Source of the DNA: Flavobacterium sinopsychrotolerans
GTDB lineage: Bacteria > Bacteroidota > Bacteroidia > Flavobacteriales > Flavobacteriaceae
Direction of reading: 5' to 3'
Assembly: GCF_900110375.1 (NCBI RefSeq)
Contig: NZ_FODN01000003.1
Location: 248,001-312,000 of the forward strand
DNA: 64,000 bases
A program made the translations under genes and the position numbers. Of this stretch, positions 34,711-43,884 are shown piece by piece. Each line of letters begins with the position of its first letter. Position 1 is the first letter of the stretch. Below the pieces are notes generated by a model that had not been told where the DNA came from, did not search any database, and was given only the letters and a program-made list of their open reading frames with translations.

Positions 34711-35865
34711 TTATATTTTTATCATTCCGTTAACAATTTTTATGTTATTATCTAAATAAAAATCAGCTTTTTGGTTTAATTTAGGAATTGAATCAAAATC
34801 ATCTTTATAAAGTGCTCCTTCAGCATCGTATTCAAAATGACCAAAACAATTTTCTAAATCGCCTATCTGTGAAACATAAGCATTAAAACAAATCTGATTT
34901 TCAATTAACTCTTCTTTGTATTGTGCTGCAAAATTGGTGATTATTTCGATACCATCATAATTTATTTTGGTGTTTTTATACATAAAATCATAAAAAACGA
35001 CTTTATTTTGAGGAATATTCAAATATTTGTCAATTCCGTTGCTAACTATAACGTTTTCGCTAAGTGTGATAAAACTAGACACTAACGCCATAAAAACATA
35101 TTTGCGCGTCTCCTCTCTTTCATAATCGTTTGCAAAATGACCAGCTTCGAATAATAATGTTGGAACTCCCAAATATTGAAACGTGTCACCAATACAGTTT
35201 ATATTGAAAGAATCATCAAAACGGCCAATTTGGTTTGGTAAATACTTCTGAAGCTCTTCATTTATACTCGCAATCAAATTAATAGCTTTTAATCTCGATT
35301 CGTTTACTTCTCTTTCTTCATTATAAGAAGGCGCCAAAAATGATAATGTAGCCGGACTACCCGTATCGCTTACGCCAAAAATAGTGCGCTGATCATGAAG
35401 ATTAAAGCAATAATCTGGTTTAAAAGATTCAAAAACTTCTCTTAAAATCTTACTTTCTGGCTGTGTGAGCGCTTGCGAATCGCGATTTAAATCAACTTTA
35501 TTAGCATTTTCTCTGGTATATAATGTGGCACCGTCAGGATTCAACATTGGAATACTGCAAAAAGTAAAAGTATTTAATAATTGTTGTGCTAATTGTGAAC
35601 CGCTTTGCAACACATTCAAAAAATCAAATAGTGCCTTTGTAGTCGTACTTTCATTACCATGCATTTGTGACCAAAGGAAAATTTTAGTTTTACCTTCTCC
35701 AATTTCATACGAATAAATCGACTTTCCTAAAACTGATTTTCCAATAATTTGAAGTTGATTATTGGTATTTAATTTTTGTAATAACGGTTCAATAGAATCT
35801 AAAGTAATGTAACGACCGTGAATAGTTTCTTCTTTATATTGACTGAATAATTGTTCTAAATCCAT
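34711..35865 (-). CDS. M14-family zinc carboxypeptidase-like protein
   Basis: 384 residues. Zinc ligands are His69 and Glu72 (HGNE) with His157 (FNLHDQR); NPDG at 109-112 followed by R118, VDLNRD at 124-129 and Glu240 (LFEAGHF) complete the M14 set. There is no signal peptide, so it is probably cytosolic and may act on small peptides or amide conjugates. It is divergent from an XRE regulator whose shared region carries repeated palindromes, so it is a likely regulated target. Confidence 0.85.
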   Translation of the reverse strand: MDLEQLFSQYKEETIHGRYITLDSIEPLLQKLNTNNQLQIIGKSVLGKSIYSYEIGEGKTKIFLWSQMHGNESTTTKALFDFLNVLQSGSQLAQQLLNTFTFCSIPMLNPDGATLYTRENANKVDLNRDSQALTQPESKILREVFESFKPDYCFNLHDQRTIFGVSDTGSPATLSFLAPSYNEEREVNESRLKAINLIASINEELQKYLPNQIGRFDDSFNINCIGDTFQYLGVPTLLFEAGHFANDYEREETRKYVFMALVSSFITLSENVIVSNGIDKYLNIPQNKVVFYDFMYKNTKINYDGIEIITNFAAQYKEELIENQICFNAYVSQIGDLENCFGHFEYDAEGALYKDDFDSIPKLNQKADFYLDNNIKIVNGMIKI

Positions 35866-35883
35866 GCTGTTTTATTTGATTTA

Positions 35884-35891
35884 CAAAAGTA
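35884..35891 (-). promoter_or_regulatory. -7 box of the M14 gene
   Basis: The minus strand reads TACTTTTG (TAnnTTTG), 19 bases upstream of the ATG at 35865. Confidence 0.5.
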
Positions 35892-35903
35892 AACATCTTT
35901 ATA

Positions 35904-36150
35904 TTTACATTTGTAAACAAATAAGATTTCAACTATTTCAATCCTGTAAACACATCTTTGCCTTTTAAGTGAGTCCTTTTACTACTTGCGGTTAACAAAT
36001 GTTATCTAATAATTAATTAGTATCTAATTAACATACTATCAATCACTTATAATTAATCACATTATCTTATACTTTATGTTAATTAGTATAATAAATGCTA
36101 TTTACACTTGTAATATTGGTTATTTGATAACTTTTGATTACATTTGTAAA
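35904..36150. promoter_or_regulatory. operator-like palindrome cluster TTTACA-N2-TGTAAA
   Basis: Three near-palindromes lie between the M14 and XRE genes: TTTACATTTGTAAA (35904-35917), TTTACACTTGTAAT (36101-36114) and ATTACATTTGTAAA (36137-36150). A TTTACA half-site sits at 36171-36176 next to the XRE ATG. The third contains the XRE gene's own -7 box, TACATTTG. The rest of the 35866-36176 gap is AT-rich with no gene seen. Autoregulation by the XRE protein is the simplest reading, unproven. Confidence 0.5.
36116..36146 (+). promoter_or_regulatory. promoter of the XRE regulator
   Basis: TTG (36116-36118), 20-base spacer, TACATTTG (36139-36146), 31 bases before the ATG. Confidence 0.55.
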
Positions 36151-36176
36151 TAGTTAATTCATATCAATAATTTACA

Positions 36177-36653
36177 ATGGTAAACATCGAGGATTTTATA
36201 AAAAGATTAGAAATCATACTGGATTACTACAGCTTGAATGCTTCTTCTTTTGCGGATAAAATTGGTGTACAGCGCTCCAGTTTGTCTCACCTACTCTCAG
36301 GAAGAAACAAACCTAGCTTGGATTTTATTCTTAAAATATTAGAGGTTTTTCCTGATGTAGATTTGTATTGGATATTGAACGGAAAAGGAACTTTTCCTAA
36401 AAACTCGGAGCAGTTTGATAAAACAGTAAACAATGTTGAGCAAGTTGTAAAACAAAATATTCCTGCTCCACCTTCTGCTGATATAATTCCTGAGAATCTA
36501 TTTTCCGAAATAAAAATTCCAAATCCGATTCCTGCATTGGAAACAAAAAAAATAGAAAATCAAAATAGCGCTAAAGAATCCGATTCTACTGAAATAGATA
36601 AAATCGTTATTTTTTATAAAAATGGAACTTTTAAAAGTTATGTTCCCGATTAA
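36177..36653 (+). CDS. XRE-family HTH regulator
   Basis: 158 residues. An HTH_3 domain covers about 5-65: FIKRLEIILDYYSLNASSFADKIGVQRSSLSHLLSGRNKPSLDFILKILEVFPDV, ending with WILNGKGTF, a phage-repressor-like pattern common in Bacteroidetes. The rest is a low-complexity Asn/Pro/Lys-rich tail with no catalytic domain and a short terminal strand DKIVIFYKNGTFKSY. Likely DNA-binding repressor of its own gene and of the divergent M14 gene. Confidence 0.85.
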   Translation: MVNIEDFIKRLEIILDYYSLNASSFADKIGVQRSSLSHLLSGRNKPSLDFILKILEVFPDVDLYWILNGKGTFPKNSEQFDKTVNNVEQVVKQNIPAPPSADIIPENLFSEIKIPNPIPALETKKIENQNSAKESDSTEIDKIVIFYKNGTFKSYVPD

Positions 36654-36656
36654 AAA

Positions 36657-36692
36657 AAGAACCCCAATTCGGAATTTCGAATTGGGGTTCTT
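36657..36692. terminator. terminator between the XRE and PlsC-like genes
   Basis: 15-bp perfect stem (AAGAACCCCAATTCG / CGAATTGGGGTTCTT), 6-base loop. Confidence 0.88.
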
Positions 36693-36755
36693 ATACATTA
36701 TTTTGCTGTAACAATTATTTTTACGATAAACTGAATTTATTGTTTACACTGTTAT

Positions 36756-37310
36756 TTATTCAAATGAATATCCGTTTTCCGGAATTTTACCTTTGACACC
36801 ATTATAGTGTTTCTTCAAAACTGCCATATCACTTTCGATATCTCCAGTTGGTGAAACTGAATTTCCTAAGTTCACTTCTTTTCTTCCAAAATCAAATGTG
36901 ACAGGAATTATAGGAACATTTGCTTTTAAAGCGATATAATAAAATCCTGTTTTTAGTTCGGTAACTTTTTCACGGGTTCCTTCTGGAGCAACAGCCAAAC
37001 GAAAAATTTCTTTCCTTTGAAAAATAGCAGCGATAGAATCCACTTTATTCAAACCGCCAGAACGGTCCAGTGGTTCGCCGCCCATATATCTAAAATAAAA
37101 TCCGAAAGGAAAACGAAACAATTCCTTTTTACCCACCCAATTCATTTCTAATCCGGTAATGCCTCTGGTGAAAATACCCAAATAAAAATCATGCGCACTT
37201 GTATGCGGCATCACCATCATGACGCATTTTTTTATATTAGCATCTATTCCTCCAACTATTTTCCATCCCATGAGCCTGAAAAATATCCATTTGTAAAATT
37301 GTTTCTTCAT
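36756..37310 (-). CDS. PlsC-like 1-acylglycerol-3-phosphate acyltransferase family protein
   Basis: 184 residues. The catalytic HX4D is His36 and Asp41 (PHTSAHD), the acceptor-binding region includes GGEPLDRSGG, and VAPEGTREK supplies the EGTR motif. The protein is shorter than typical PlsC (about 240), lacking some N-terminal membrane sequence, although residues 6-20 are hydrophobic. It transfers an acyl chain to a glycerophosphate-like acceptor; the precise acceptor is unknown. It is divergent from the spermidine-synthase-like gene. Confidence 0.85.
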   Translation of the reverse strand: MKKQFYKWIFFRLMGWKIVGGIDANIKKCVMMVMPHTSAHDFYLGIFTRGITGLEMNWVGKKELFRFPFGFYFRYMGGEPLDRSGGLNKVDSIAAIFQRKEIFRLAVAPEGTREKVTELKTGFYYIALKANVPIIPVTFDFGRKEVNLGNSVSPTGDIESDMAVLKKHYNGVKGKIPENGYSFE

Positions 37311-37371
37311 TCTTTCTTATTTCACACAAAATAAATAATTTAAATCTTATTTTTGAGTAAAACTGCCAATA

Positions 37372-38037
37372 ATGATTAAAAAAATATTCAGTTATCTCAT
37401 TCCAATAAAAATTTATGAAACAAAATCTTCATTGAGCAAATCGATTGAAGTCACTTGGGCAAATGGTGAATTAGTTTTAGACTCGGAAAATGCCAATTAT
37501 TCGTATGGCAGTTTACAACGTATTTTAAGATTGGGGTTAAAAAATATTGGCTTCGAAAAGATAGTTCCCATGAAACATATTCTTGTTTTGGGAGTTGCAG
37601 GCGGAAGCGTTATCAAAACGTTGGTGGATGAAATAAAATACAAAGGAAAAATTACCGGAGTTGAGATCGACCCCGAAATAATTAAAATAGCCAACACCTA
37701 TTTTAAATTGGATGAAGTGAAAAATCTCGAAATTGTGATTGATGATGCTTTCGAATTTGTTTTGAAAACCAAAGCTAAATACGATTTAATTATTATTGAT
37801 GTTTTCCAAGATACCACAATGCCTAATTTTCTATTTGAAACTTTTTTCATCAATAGAATTTGTTTTCTTTTAAAAAGTCATGGTTTTATTCTTTTTAATA
37901 CCATGTTACTGAATGAAAGCCAAAATCTACGAAATAAAAAATACGTCTCCGAGTTTTTCAAAAGTGAATTTCAAATAAAAACTATTCCTAGAGTTGAAAT
38001 TCATAATGAATTGATTGTAATCGAAAAAATGAATTAA
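37372..38037 (+). CDS. spermidine synthase-like SAM-fold protein
   Basis: 221 residues. The nucleotide-binding core reads ILVLGVAGGSVIKTL, VEIDPEIIKIANTYF, VIDDAFEFV and DLIIIDVFQDTTMPNFLFETFF, as in polyamine aminopropyltransferases and their non-catalytic relatives. The usual GGGDG is replaced by GVAGGS and the N-terminal barrel is short, so a methyltransferase or other function is possible. It lies 104 bases before the K+ channel gene. Confidence 0.8.
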   Translation: MIKKIFSYLIPIKIYETKSSLSKSIEVTWANGELVLDSENANYSYGSLQRILRLGLKNIGFEKIVPMKHILVLGVAGGSVIKTLVDEIKYKGKITGVEIDPEIIKIANTYFKLDEVKNLEIVIDDAFEFVLKTKAKYDLIIIDVFQDTTMPNFLFETFFINRICFLLKSHGFILFNTMLLNESQNLRNKKYVSEFFKSEFQIKTIPRVEIHNELIVIEKMN

Positions 38038-38141
38038 ATAATGATGCGAAAATGTTATTTCTAAAAATTTGCAATCCAATAGTCTTAAAGCGACATAATT
38101 ATTTTGTACTCTTACACACCATTATTTAACACATTGTTGGA

Positions 38142-38852
38142 ATGAAAAAAGTTTTAAAAAAATTACTTCTGGGGAAAACATCAAAAGGTTTTCAGCCCAA
38201 ATTTAATCCTATTCAAAAACGGATACAAAATATTCAATCCATTTGGAATAACGATCATCAGGAAGATAATGGAATTGAAAAAATCGTGCGCTTAATGTTG
38301 GCTTCTTCCCAATTACTTTTCCCTGGAATTTACATTAAATATTGGGCCAGCAAAAAAGGAGTTGAATACCAAGATTTAGCGTTAGACTTTTATGTTTTAT
38401 TAAAAGTGATTTTTCCAATAGTGATATTAGTAAATCACTGGCAAAACCAAGAATGGCTTATTTGGATTCTTGTATATGTGTTTTTGGAAACTGTTTTTTA
38501 CATTCCAACACTGATATTTGCATCTGATTTATTTTCAAAACCACGCTCATACAAGAGATCCATGTTGCTGCTTTTCTTTAACTATTTAGAGATTGCATTT
38601 GCGTACGCCGTCTTTTATTCTGTTGGAAATTACATGAACAGACCGTTTTTCCATTGGTTTGATTCGATTTATTTCAGCATTGTAACTTCCTCTTCCATAG
38701 GCTATGGCGACTACCATCCCATTACACCAATAGGGAAATTTCTAGTTACTACACAAGCCTTACTGTTTCTGTTTTTCATTGTGCTTTTCTTGAATTTCTT
38801 TTCCACCAAAGTAAAAACGAAAGGCTATTTCGATCATGAAAATCTGGAATAA
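38142..38852 (+). CDS. two-helix-pore potassium channel-like protein
   Basis: 236 residues. The pore loop has SIGYGD at 185-190, a K+ selectivity filter variant of the TxGYGD type, followed by HPITPIGKFLVTTQALLFLFF. Four hydrophobic segments are visible, about 84-97, 105-127, 141-162 and 200-220, with the filter in front of the last. No RCK/TrkA-N domain is present. Its stop abuts that of the convergent kdsB directly, with no intervening terminator. Confidence 0.85.
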   Translation: MKKVLKKLLLGKTSKGFQPKFNPIQKRIQNIQSIWNNDHQEDNGIEKIVRLMLASSQLLFPGIYIKYWASKKGVEYQDLALDFYVLLKVIFPIVILVNHWQNQEWLIWILVYVFLETVFYIPTLIFASDLFSKPRSYKRSMLLLFFNYLEIAFAYAVFYSVGNYMNRPFFHWFDSIYFSIVTSSSIGYGDYHPITPIGKFLVTTQALLFLFFIVLFLNFFSTKVKTKGYFDHENLE

Positions 38853-39578
38853 TTACAGCATTTTTCTGGCTTTTTCTAAATCCTCCGGAGTATCAATTCC
38901 GATTCCGACATGTGTCGTTTCGACCATTTTAATTCGTTTTCCAAATTCCAGATAGCGCAATTGCTCCAGTTTTTCGGATGCTTCCAAAGATTGCATTGGT
39001 AACCTGTAAAAATCCAATAATGCTTGTTTTCTAAAAGCATAAATCCCGATGTGTTGCATGTAGCGAACGCCCACATTTTTCTCTCTAGGATACGGAATTA
39101 CCGAACGTGAAAAGTACAATGCAAATCCGTTTTGATCCACCACTACTTTTACATTATTCGGATTATTGATGTCGTCTTCATTAGTAATTTCGCGCATCAA
39201 CGAAGCCAAATCTACTTTTTTATCCGAATCGTTTCTAAAAACTTCAATGACTTTTGCCAACGGTTCCGCATCGATAAATGGTTCGTCTCCTTGTACATTG
39301 ATTACAATATCAACGTCTAAATTTTCGACTGCTTCCGCAATTCGATCACTTCCTGATTCGTGTTCCTTGATGCTCTTGATGGCTTTTCCACCGTGAGAAA
39401 CGATTTCGTCATAAATTAAATCGGAATCTGTTACCACAAAAACATCATCAAACAATTGCGTGTTTATGGCTGCTTCATAAGTTCTTAAAATGACCGTTTT
39501 ACCTCCCAAATCCTGCATTAGTTTTGCGGGAAATCGTGTCGAAGCATAACGTGCGGGAATGACTGCTATTATTTTCAT
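38853..39578 (-). CDS. kdsB: 3-deoxy-manno-octulosonate (KDO) cytidylyltransferase
   Basis: KdsB activates KDO with CTP for lipopolysaccharide core synthesis, so an LPS-bearing outer membrane is implied. 241 residues with the N-terminal [59 protein letters not shown] and [15 protein letters not shown] motifs, all in standard order. No neighbouring LPS genes in the window. Confidence 0.95.
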   Translation of the reverse strand: MKIIAVIPARYASTRFPAKLMQDLGGKTVILRTYEAAINTQLFDDVFVVTDSDLIYDEIVSHGGKAIKSIKEHESGSDRIAEAVENLDVDIVINVQGDEPFIDAEPLAKVIEVFRNDSDKKVDLASLMREITNEDDINNPNNVKVVVDQNGFALYFSRSVIPYPREKNVGVRYMQHIGIYAFRKQALLDFYRLPMQSLEASEKLEQLRYLEFGKRIKMVETTHVGIGIDTPEDLEKARKML

Positions 39579-39627
39579 TTTTATCTATTTATTTTAATTT
39601 GCCATAAAGGCACTAAGTCGAAAAGGA

Positions 39628-40482
39628 TTATTTTTCAAGCTTTACTTTTAAGTAATTAATAAATGCTGAGCAGGAAACTAACATAAATTTAGCATCTTCC
39701 ATACTAACTTCTATATCGTCAGTCAATAATGAATGTCTAATTCCCCCAGCATCACTAGTATAGCCATATAAGGCTGTGAAAGCACTTCTCAAAGCACCAT
39801 GAACTTTATATTTTTCCTCAATTATTTTTAATGCAGGAGCAAGTGTTGTACTATTATTCCCTACGATGATTTTACACAAAGATTCTACTGCTGAAATTGA
39901 TTCCTTAATAGAATTTCTATAATCTGGATTTTTTCTATTAGAAAAATATTCAATTGCCGTACTCAAGTGAGTGTTTACAGGCTCCCATTTAGATGAATTT
40001 ACAAGTGCATCTTCTATTTCGACTATTTCTTCCTCGGAAGTAATTTGTACAATATGACCATCTACTAGACGATAAGCTGACATTTCTTTTTTTAGAGAAT
40101 TATTACACCTTACATCAAATTCTATCTTTAAATAATTAATATCTATTTTAGAGAGGAATTCTAAAAAATCATATTTTTCAAACCAATTAGATTTAAAAAA
40201 CCAATCTTTTATATAACCAACAAATTCTCGAGCAGATATATCTCTTTGCTGATTTTTAGGAATTTCATCTGCTCTGTTTTCGAAAAATTCTTGCCAAATA
40301 GAATTAAATACAAGTCCTATATCAGAATCGTTATCAATTTTATGATGAAAATTAACACCAATTACGTCAAAAAAATTAATTTGAATAGTATTCCAAAGTC
40401 TATTTTCTAATTTTTCATCAATTGATTCTATTTGTATGGAATCTCTAACTGAAGTTTTACCTATTCTTTGTGAAAATCTCAT
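39628..40482 (-). CDS. AbiJ N-terminal-domain-4-like abortive infection protein
   Basis: 284 residues. The opening MRFSQRIGKTSVRDSIQIES followed by IDEKLENRLWNTI matches what I recall as the AbiJ_NTD4 N-terminal domain, a module found in candidate phage-resistance proteins. The C-terminal half is helical with SAVESLCKIIVGN and TSDAGGIRHSLL; Arg249-His250 may be the active part of a HEPN-like ribonuclease, by analogy with AbiJ. It is a lone gene in 39579-40559 with no partner toxin or sensor. Defence function is inference from domain resemblance. Confidence 0.7.
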   Translation of the reverse strand: MRFSQRIGKTSVRDSIQIESIDEKLENRLWNTIQINFFDVIGVNFHHKIDNDSDIGLVFNSIWQEFFENRADEIPKNQQRDISAREFVGYIKDWFFKSNWFEKYDFLEFLSKIDINYLKIEFDVRCNNSLKKEMSAYRLVDGHIVQITSEEEIVEIEDALVNSSKWEPVNTHLSTAIEYFSNRKNPDYRNSIKESISAVESLCKIIVGNNSTTLAPALKIIEEKYKVHGALRSAFTALYGYTSDAGGIRHSLLTDDIEVSMEDAKFMLVSCSAFINYLKVKLEK

Positions 40483-40559
40483 TATTTATATGTTTATTTT
40501 TTCGTAAACTAAATTCAAAAATTATTTCACAAATATAAGATTTTTTACACAAATCTATC

Positions 40560-41390
40560 CTACATAATCTTCACTGAAGTCATACTCAACGAACCCGCCA
40601 ATAACTTATCATTAAACAAACTGAGTTCTTCGGATTTTCCTTTTAGTCCTAAAGTATAAATTAAAGGTAAATAATGTTCTGGCGTAGGAATCGCTAATTG
40701 AAACGCCTTGCTTTGTTTTTCAAAATCAATCAATGGTTGAAAATTCCCGTCCAATAAATAATCATTAATTGTTGATCTTGCTTCAATTGCCCAATCATAA
40801 CCATAATTATCTTTTTCGAAATTGCGATAATCGACCAATCCCAAATTATGAACAATGTTTCCGCTGCCTACAATCAAGATTCCTCTGGTACGCAAAGCAC
40901 TTAGTTTTTGAGCCAAATCAAAATGGTATTGTCCAGATTTTGTATAATCAATACTCAACTGAATCACGGGAAAATTCGCCTCGGGATATAAATGTTTAAT
41001 AACACTCCAAGCTCCGTGATCCAAACCCCAATGTTCGTCCAGCTCTACTTCTACCGGAGTCAACAATTGTTTGGTTTCTAATGCTAATTCTGGACTTCCT
41101 TTTGCAGGATATTGCACATCGAACAATGCTTGCGGAAAACCGCCGAAGTCGTGAATCGTTCTAGGCATTTCCATTGCGGTAACCTTTGTCCCTTTGGTAA
41201 ACCAATGCGCCGAAATACACAAAATGGCATTTGGTTGCGGTAACGTTTTAGCCAAATTTCGAAAACCCATCACAAACTGATTTTCTTCTATGGCATTCAT
41301 CGGGCTTCCGTGTCCCAAAAATAAAACCGGCATTTTTTCAGTATTTGAAAAAGAGCTTGAAATTTTATGTAGGTCATTTAAAGTATTCAT
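40560..41390 (-). CDS. ygiD: 4,5-DOPA extradiol dioxygenase-like protein (YgiD family)
   Basis: 276 residues. MPVLFLGHGSPMNAIEENQFV places a metal-ligand His27; ILCISAHWFTKG, DFGGFPQALFDVQYPAKG, DHGAWSVIKHLYPEANFPVIQLSID and the late LLIVGSGNIVHNLG-type residues are the family pattern for LigB-type non-heme Fe or Zn enzymes. Known relatives cleave DOPA between carbons 4 and 5, but the physiological substrate in bacteria is unclear. A single gene flanked by intergenic repeats at 41415-41482. Confidence 0.88.
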   Translation of the reverse strand: MNTLNDLHKISSSFSNTEKMPVLFLGHGSPMNAIEENQFVMGFRNLAKTLPQPNAILCISAHWFTKGTKVTAMEMPRTIHDFGGFPQALFDVQYPAKGSPELALETKQLLTPVEVELDEHWGLDHGAWSVIKHLYPEANFPVIQLSIDYTKSGQYHFDLAQKLSALRTRGILIVGSGNIVHNLGLVDYRNFEKDNYGYDWAIEARSTINDYLLDGNFQPLIDFEKQSKAFQLAIPTPEHYLPLIYTLGLKGKSEELSLFNDKLLAGSLSMTSVKIM

Positions 41391-41414
41391 AACCAGACTA
41401 TTTTAAAATTATTG

Positions 41415-41482
41415 AACCATATAAGTCATATAAGGTCATTTAAGTTTTTCTTTAATTTTAGCTTAAATAACTTATATGTTTA
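41415..41482. repeat. ATATAAG-type inverted repeat, copy A
   Basis: ACCATATAAGTCATATAAGG then TCATTTAAG on the left; AGCTTAAATAACTTATATGT on the right is the inverse of CATATAAGTTATTTAAG. It shares its unit with copies near 48607 and 60981. Confidence 0.55.
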
Positions 41483-41488
41483 TCAAAT

Positions 41489-42910
41489 TTACTCCACAAA
41501 ATTCTCATCCTTAAATCCTATCAAATATAATTTATTTTTGGCTCGGGTCATTGCAGTATACAACCAGCGAATATAATCTCGATTGATTCCATCAGGCAAA
41601 TACGGTTGTTCTATAAAAACCGTATTCCATTGACCACCTTGGGACTTATGACAGGTTATTGCATACGAAAATTTAACTTGCAAACCATTGAAATATTCGT
41701 TGGCTTTCACTTTTTGGAATTGTTTGAATTTGGTTTCGCCTTCGTAATCTTTCAACACTTCCTGATACAATCGGTTGGATTCTTCATAGGTCAACGATGG
41801 TGATTCGCTTTTTATGGTGTCCATTAATAATACCGTTTCAAATGGAATCTGATTGGGGTAATCGATCATTCGAATTTTTACTTTGGCAAACTTAAAACCA
41901 TACAATTCTTTGATATTGAAAATTTCCAATATTTCTATAATATCACCATTGGCAATAAAACCCGCTTCATCGGAATCTTTCAACCAAAAATAATTGTTCT
42001 TCACCACCATCAGAAAATCACCTGTGGACAATTCACTTTCTTTGTCTAGGATTTTGGTTCTGATTTGCTCATTGTATTGATTCGCCCTTTTATTGGAACG
42101 AACAATAAAAGCGGTGTCTTCTATACTATAATTACTGTAGGCGGAATTGATGGCATCCTGAATATCGTACCCATCGGTCAACCGAACTATATCTTTGAAT
42201 TTTTTAAGATCAAATTTGAATTCATCAATAAAGGAATCCTTCAATAATTCCCGAAGCTCCGTTGCATTATGCAAAATCCCTGAATTTTCTTCCTGACGCA
42301 TCACTTCATCCAACTCAATATGTTCTACTTCCTTATCATAATTCATTCCCAAAGTGCGAATGTCCAGTGCGGGACTAATATCTAAATTCACCGGAGGCAA
42401 CTGAGCCGTATCTCCCAATAAAATCATTTTGCAATTGGTTCCAGAATATACATATGAAATCAAATCATCTAATAAAGAACCGTTTTCATATAACTTAGAA
42501 TCAGAGTTAGTATCAGAAATCATAGAAGCTTCATCGACGATGAAAATAGTGTTCTTATGCTTGTTTTGTTGCAACGTAAACGAAACGCCACCACCGGAAG
42601 ATTTCTTGGGGAAATATATTTTTTTATGAATTGTAAAAGCCGGTTTGTTCGAATAATTGGCAATTACTTTAGCCGCACGACCCGTTGGTGCCAGCAAAAC
42701 ATATTTTTTATTAATGTCTAATAAACTATTTACAATCGTAGAAATCACAGTTGTTTTTCCAGTTCCTGCGTATCCTTTTAAAACAAAAATGGTTCTATTA
42801 TCGATTTCAGTCAAAAAAATAGCAATTTTTTGAAAAAAAATATCCTGTTTATACGTGGGTTGAAAAGGGAATTTTTTTTGTAAAAGACTATAAAACAGGG
42901 AGGAATTCAT
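41489..42910 (-). CDS. RecD-like superfamily 1 DNA helicase
   Basis: 473 residues. Walker A is VLKGYAGTGKTTVI (44-57), Walker B FIVDEASMIS, then LLGDTAQLPPV and the C-terminal UvrD_C_2 SYAITCHKSQGGQWNTVFIE and RWLYTAMTRAKNKLYLIG. It lacks the long N-terminal segment of full RecD2, so it is a short RecD-like AAA helicase, likely 5'-3'. No RecBC partners are adjacent. Function in repair or R-loop handling is inferred. Confidence 0.88.
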   Translation of the reverse strand: MNSSLFYSLLQKKFPFQPTYKQDIFFQKIAIFLTEIDNRTIFVLKGYAGTGKTTVISTIVNSLLDINKKYVLLAPTGRAAKVIANYSNKPAFTIHKKIYFPKKSSGGGVSFTLQQNKHKNTIFIVDEASMISDTNSDSKLYENGSLLDDLISYVYSGTNCKMILLGDTAQLPPVNLDISPALDIRTLGMNYDKEVEHIELDEVMRQEENSGILHNATELRELLKDSFIDEFKFDLKKFKDIVRLTDGYDIQDAINSAYSNYSIEDTAFIVRSNKRANQYNEQIRTKILDKESELSTGDFLMVVKNNYFWLKDSDEAGFIANGDIIEILEIFNIKELYGFKFAKVKIRMIDYPNQIPFETVLLMDTIKSESPSLTYEESNRLYQEVLKDYEGETKFKQFQKVKANEYFNGLQVKFSYAITCHKSQGGQWNTVFIEQPYLPDGINRDYIRWLYTAMTRAKNKLYLIGFKDENFVE

Positions 42911-43036
42911 TTCGTGTTATTTGATTGCAAAGTAAAGAATGTTTTTTCAATTTCAAGGTCAATAGCAATTTCAATTTTCAAATACTGTTATTGTTTTTTT
43001 GCCACTGTGAGTGATATTGATAATGAAATTGATTTT

Positions 43037-43052
43037 TAAATTTGTAAGTTTG
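43037..43052 (+). promoter_or_regulatory. tandem -7 boxes upstream of DUF3822
   Basis: TAAATTTG (43037-43044) and TAAGTTTG (43045-43052) abut, both matching TAnnTTTG, 23 bases before the ATG at 43075. Confidence 0.5.
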
Positions 43053-43074
43053 CGTTGTTGAAAAAATCAATAGT

Positions 43075-43884
43075 ATGATAAACATAGCCGAAAAAAAATA
43101 TAAAAAACTTTCCATTCAAGTTTCCTTGACAGGACTTTCTTTTTGTTGTTTTGACACGCTAAATAATACCGTAATTTCATTCAACGAAGTGCATTTTGAT
43201 ACCTTTCACAAGGCTACAAAAATTGAAGATTTGTTTGCTGATGCTTTCAACAATCATCCAGAATTAAAGAATTCCTATGATGAAATTCTAGTGATTCACA
43301 ATAATAATCTTTCAACATTTGTTCCGGAACCGTTATTTGACGAAAACTTTTTAGGCAGTTATTTGCAATACAACACTAAAGTTTTTGAAACTGATTTTTT
43401 CGCTTTTGATGAAATTCCAAACTATCAAATGAATGCGGTTTATATTCCGTATGTGAATATCAATAATTTTTTTATTGACCAATTTGGAGCTTTCGATTAC
43501 AAACATGCGAATAGTATTTTGGTTTCAAAACTTTTGGTTGCCTCCAAAAATAAGGATGAGAAAAAAATGTTTGTACATATTAATACAGGTCATTTTGAAA
43601 TCATTGTGGTTCAGAACCAAAATTTATTACTTTTCAATTCTTTCGATTACAACACGCCGGAAGATTTCTTGTATTACATCTTATTCACGGCAGAGCAATT
43701 GAACTTAAATCCCGAAAACTTCGCATTGGAATTAATCGGAAATGTTAATACCGAAAGTGATTATTTCAAAATCGCTTACAAATACATTCGTAACGTTTCC
43801 CTTATTGATGTGGAAGATTTGCGATGGAACAATTATTTTTCTGAGGCCGAAAACAGAAATCATTTTATACTTTTCAACTCATGA
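43075..43884 (+). CDS. DUF3822 family protein
   Basis: 269 residues, starting MINIAEKKYKKLSIQVSLTGLSFCCFDTL. It has an actin/hexokinase-like feel, alternating strands such as VYIPYVNINNFFIDQFG and KMFVHINTGHFEIIVVQNQNLLLFNSFDYNTPEDFLYYI, but I see no clear catalytic residues. The gene overlaps rsmD by four bases (ATGA), a fixed pairing in Bacteroidetes as far as I know, so a link to ribosome assembly is possible. Function unknown. Confidence 0.85.
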   Translation: MINIAEKKYKKLSIQVSLTGLSFCCFDTLNNTVISFNEVHFDTFHKATKIEDLFADAFNNHPELKNSYDEILVIHNNNLSTFVPEPLFDENFLGSYLQYNTKVFETDFFAFDEIPNYQMNAVYIPYVNINNFFIDQFGAFDYKHANSILVSKLLVASKNKDEKKMFVHINTGHFEIIVVQNQNLLLFNSFDYNTPEDFLYYILFTAEQLNLNPENFALELIGNVNTESDYFKIAYKYIRNVSLIDVEDLRWNNYFSEAENRNHFILFNS

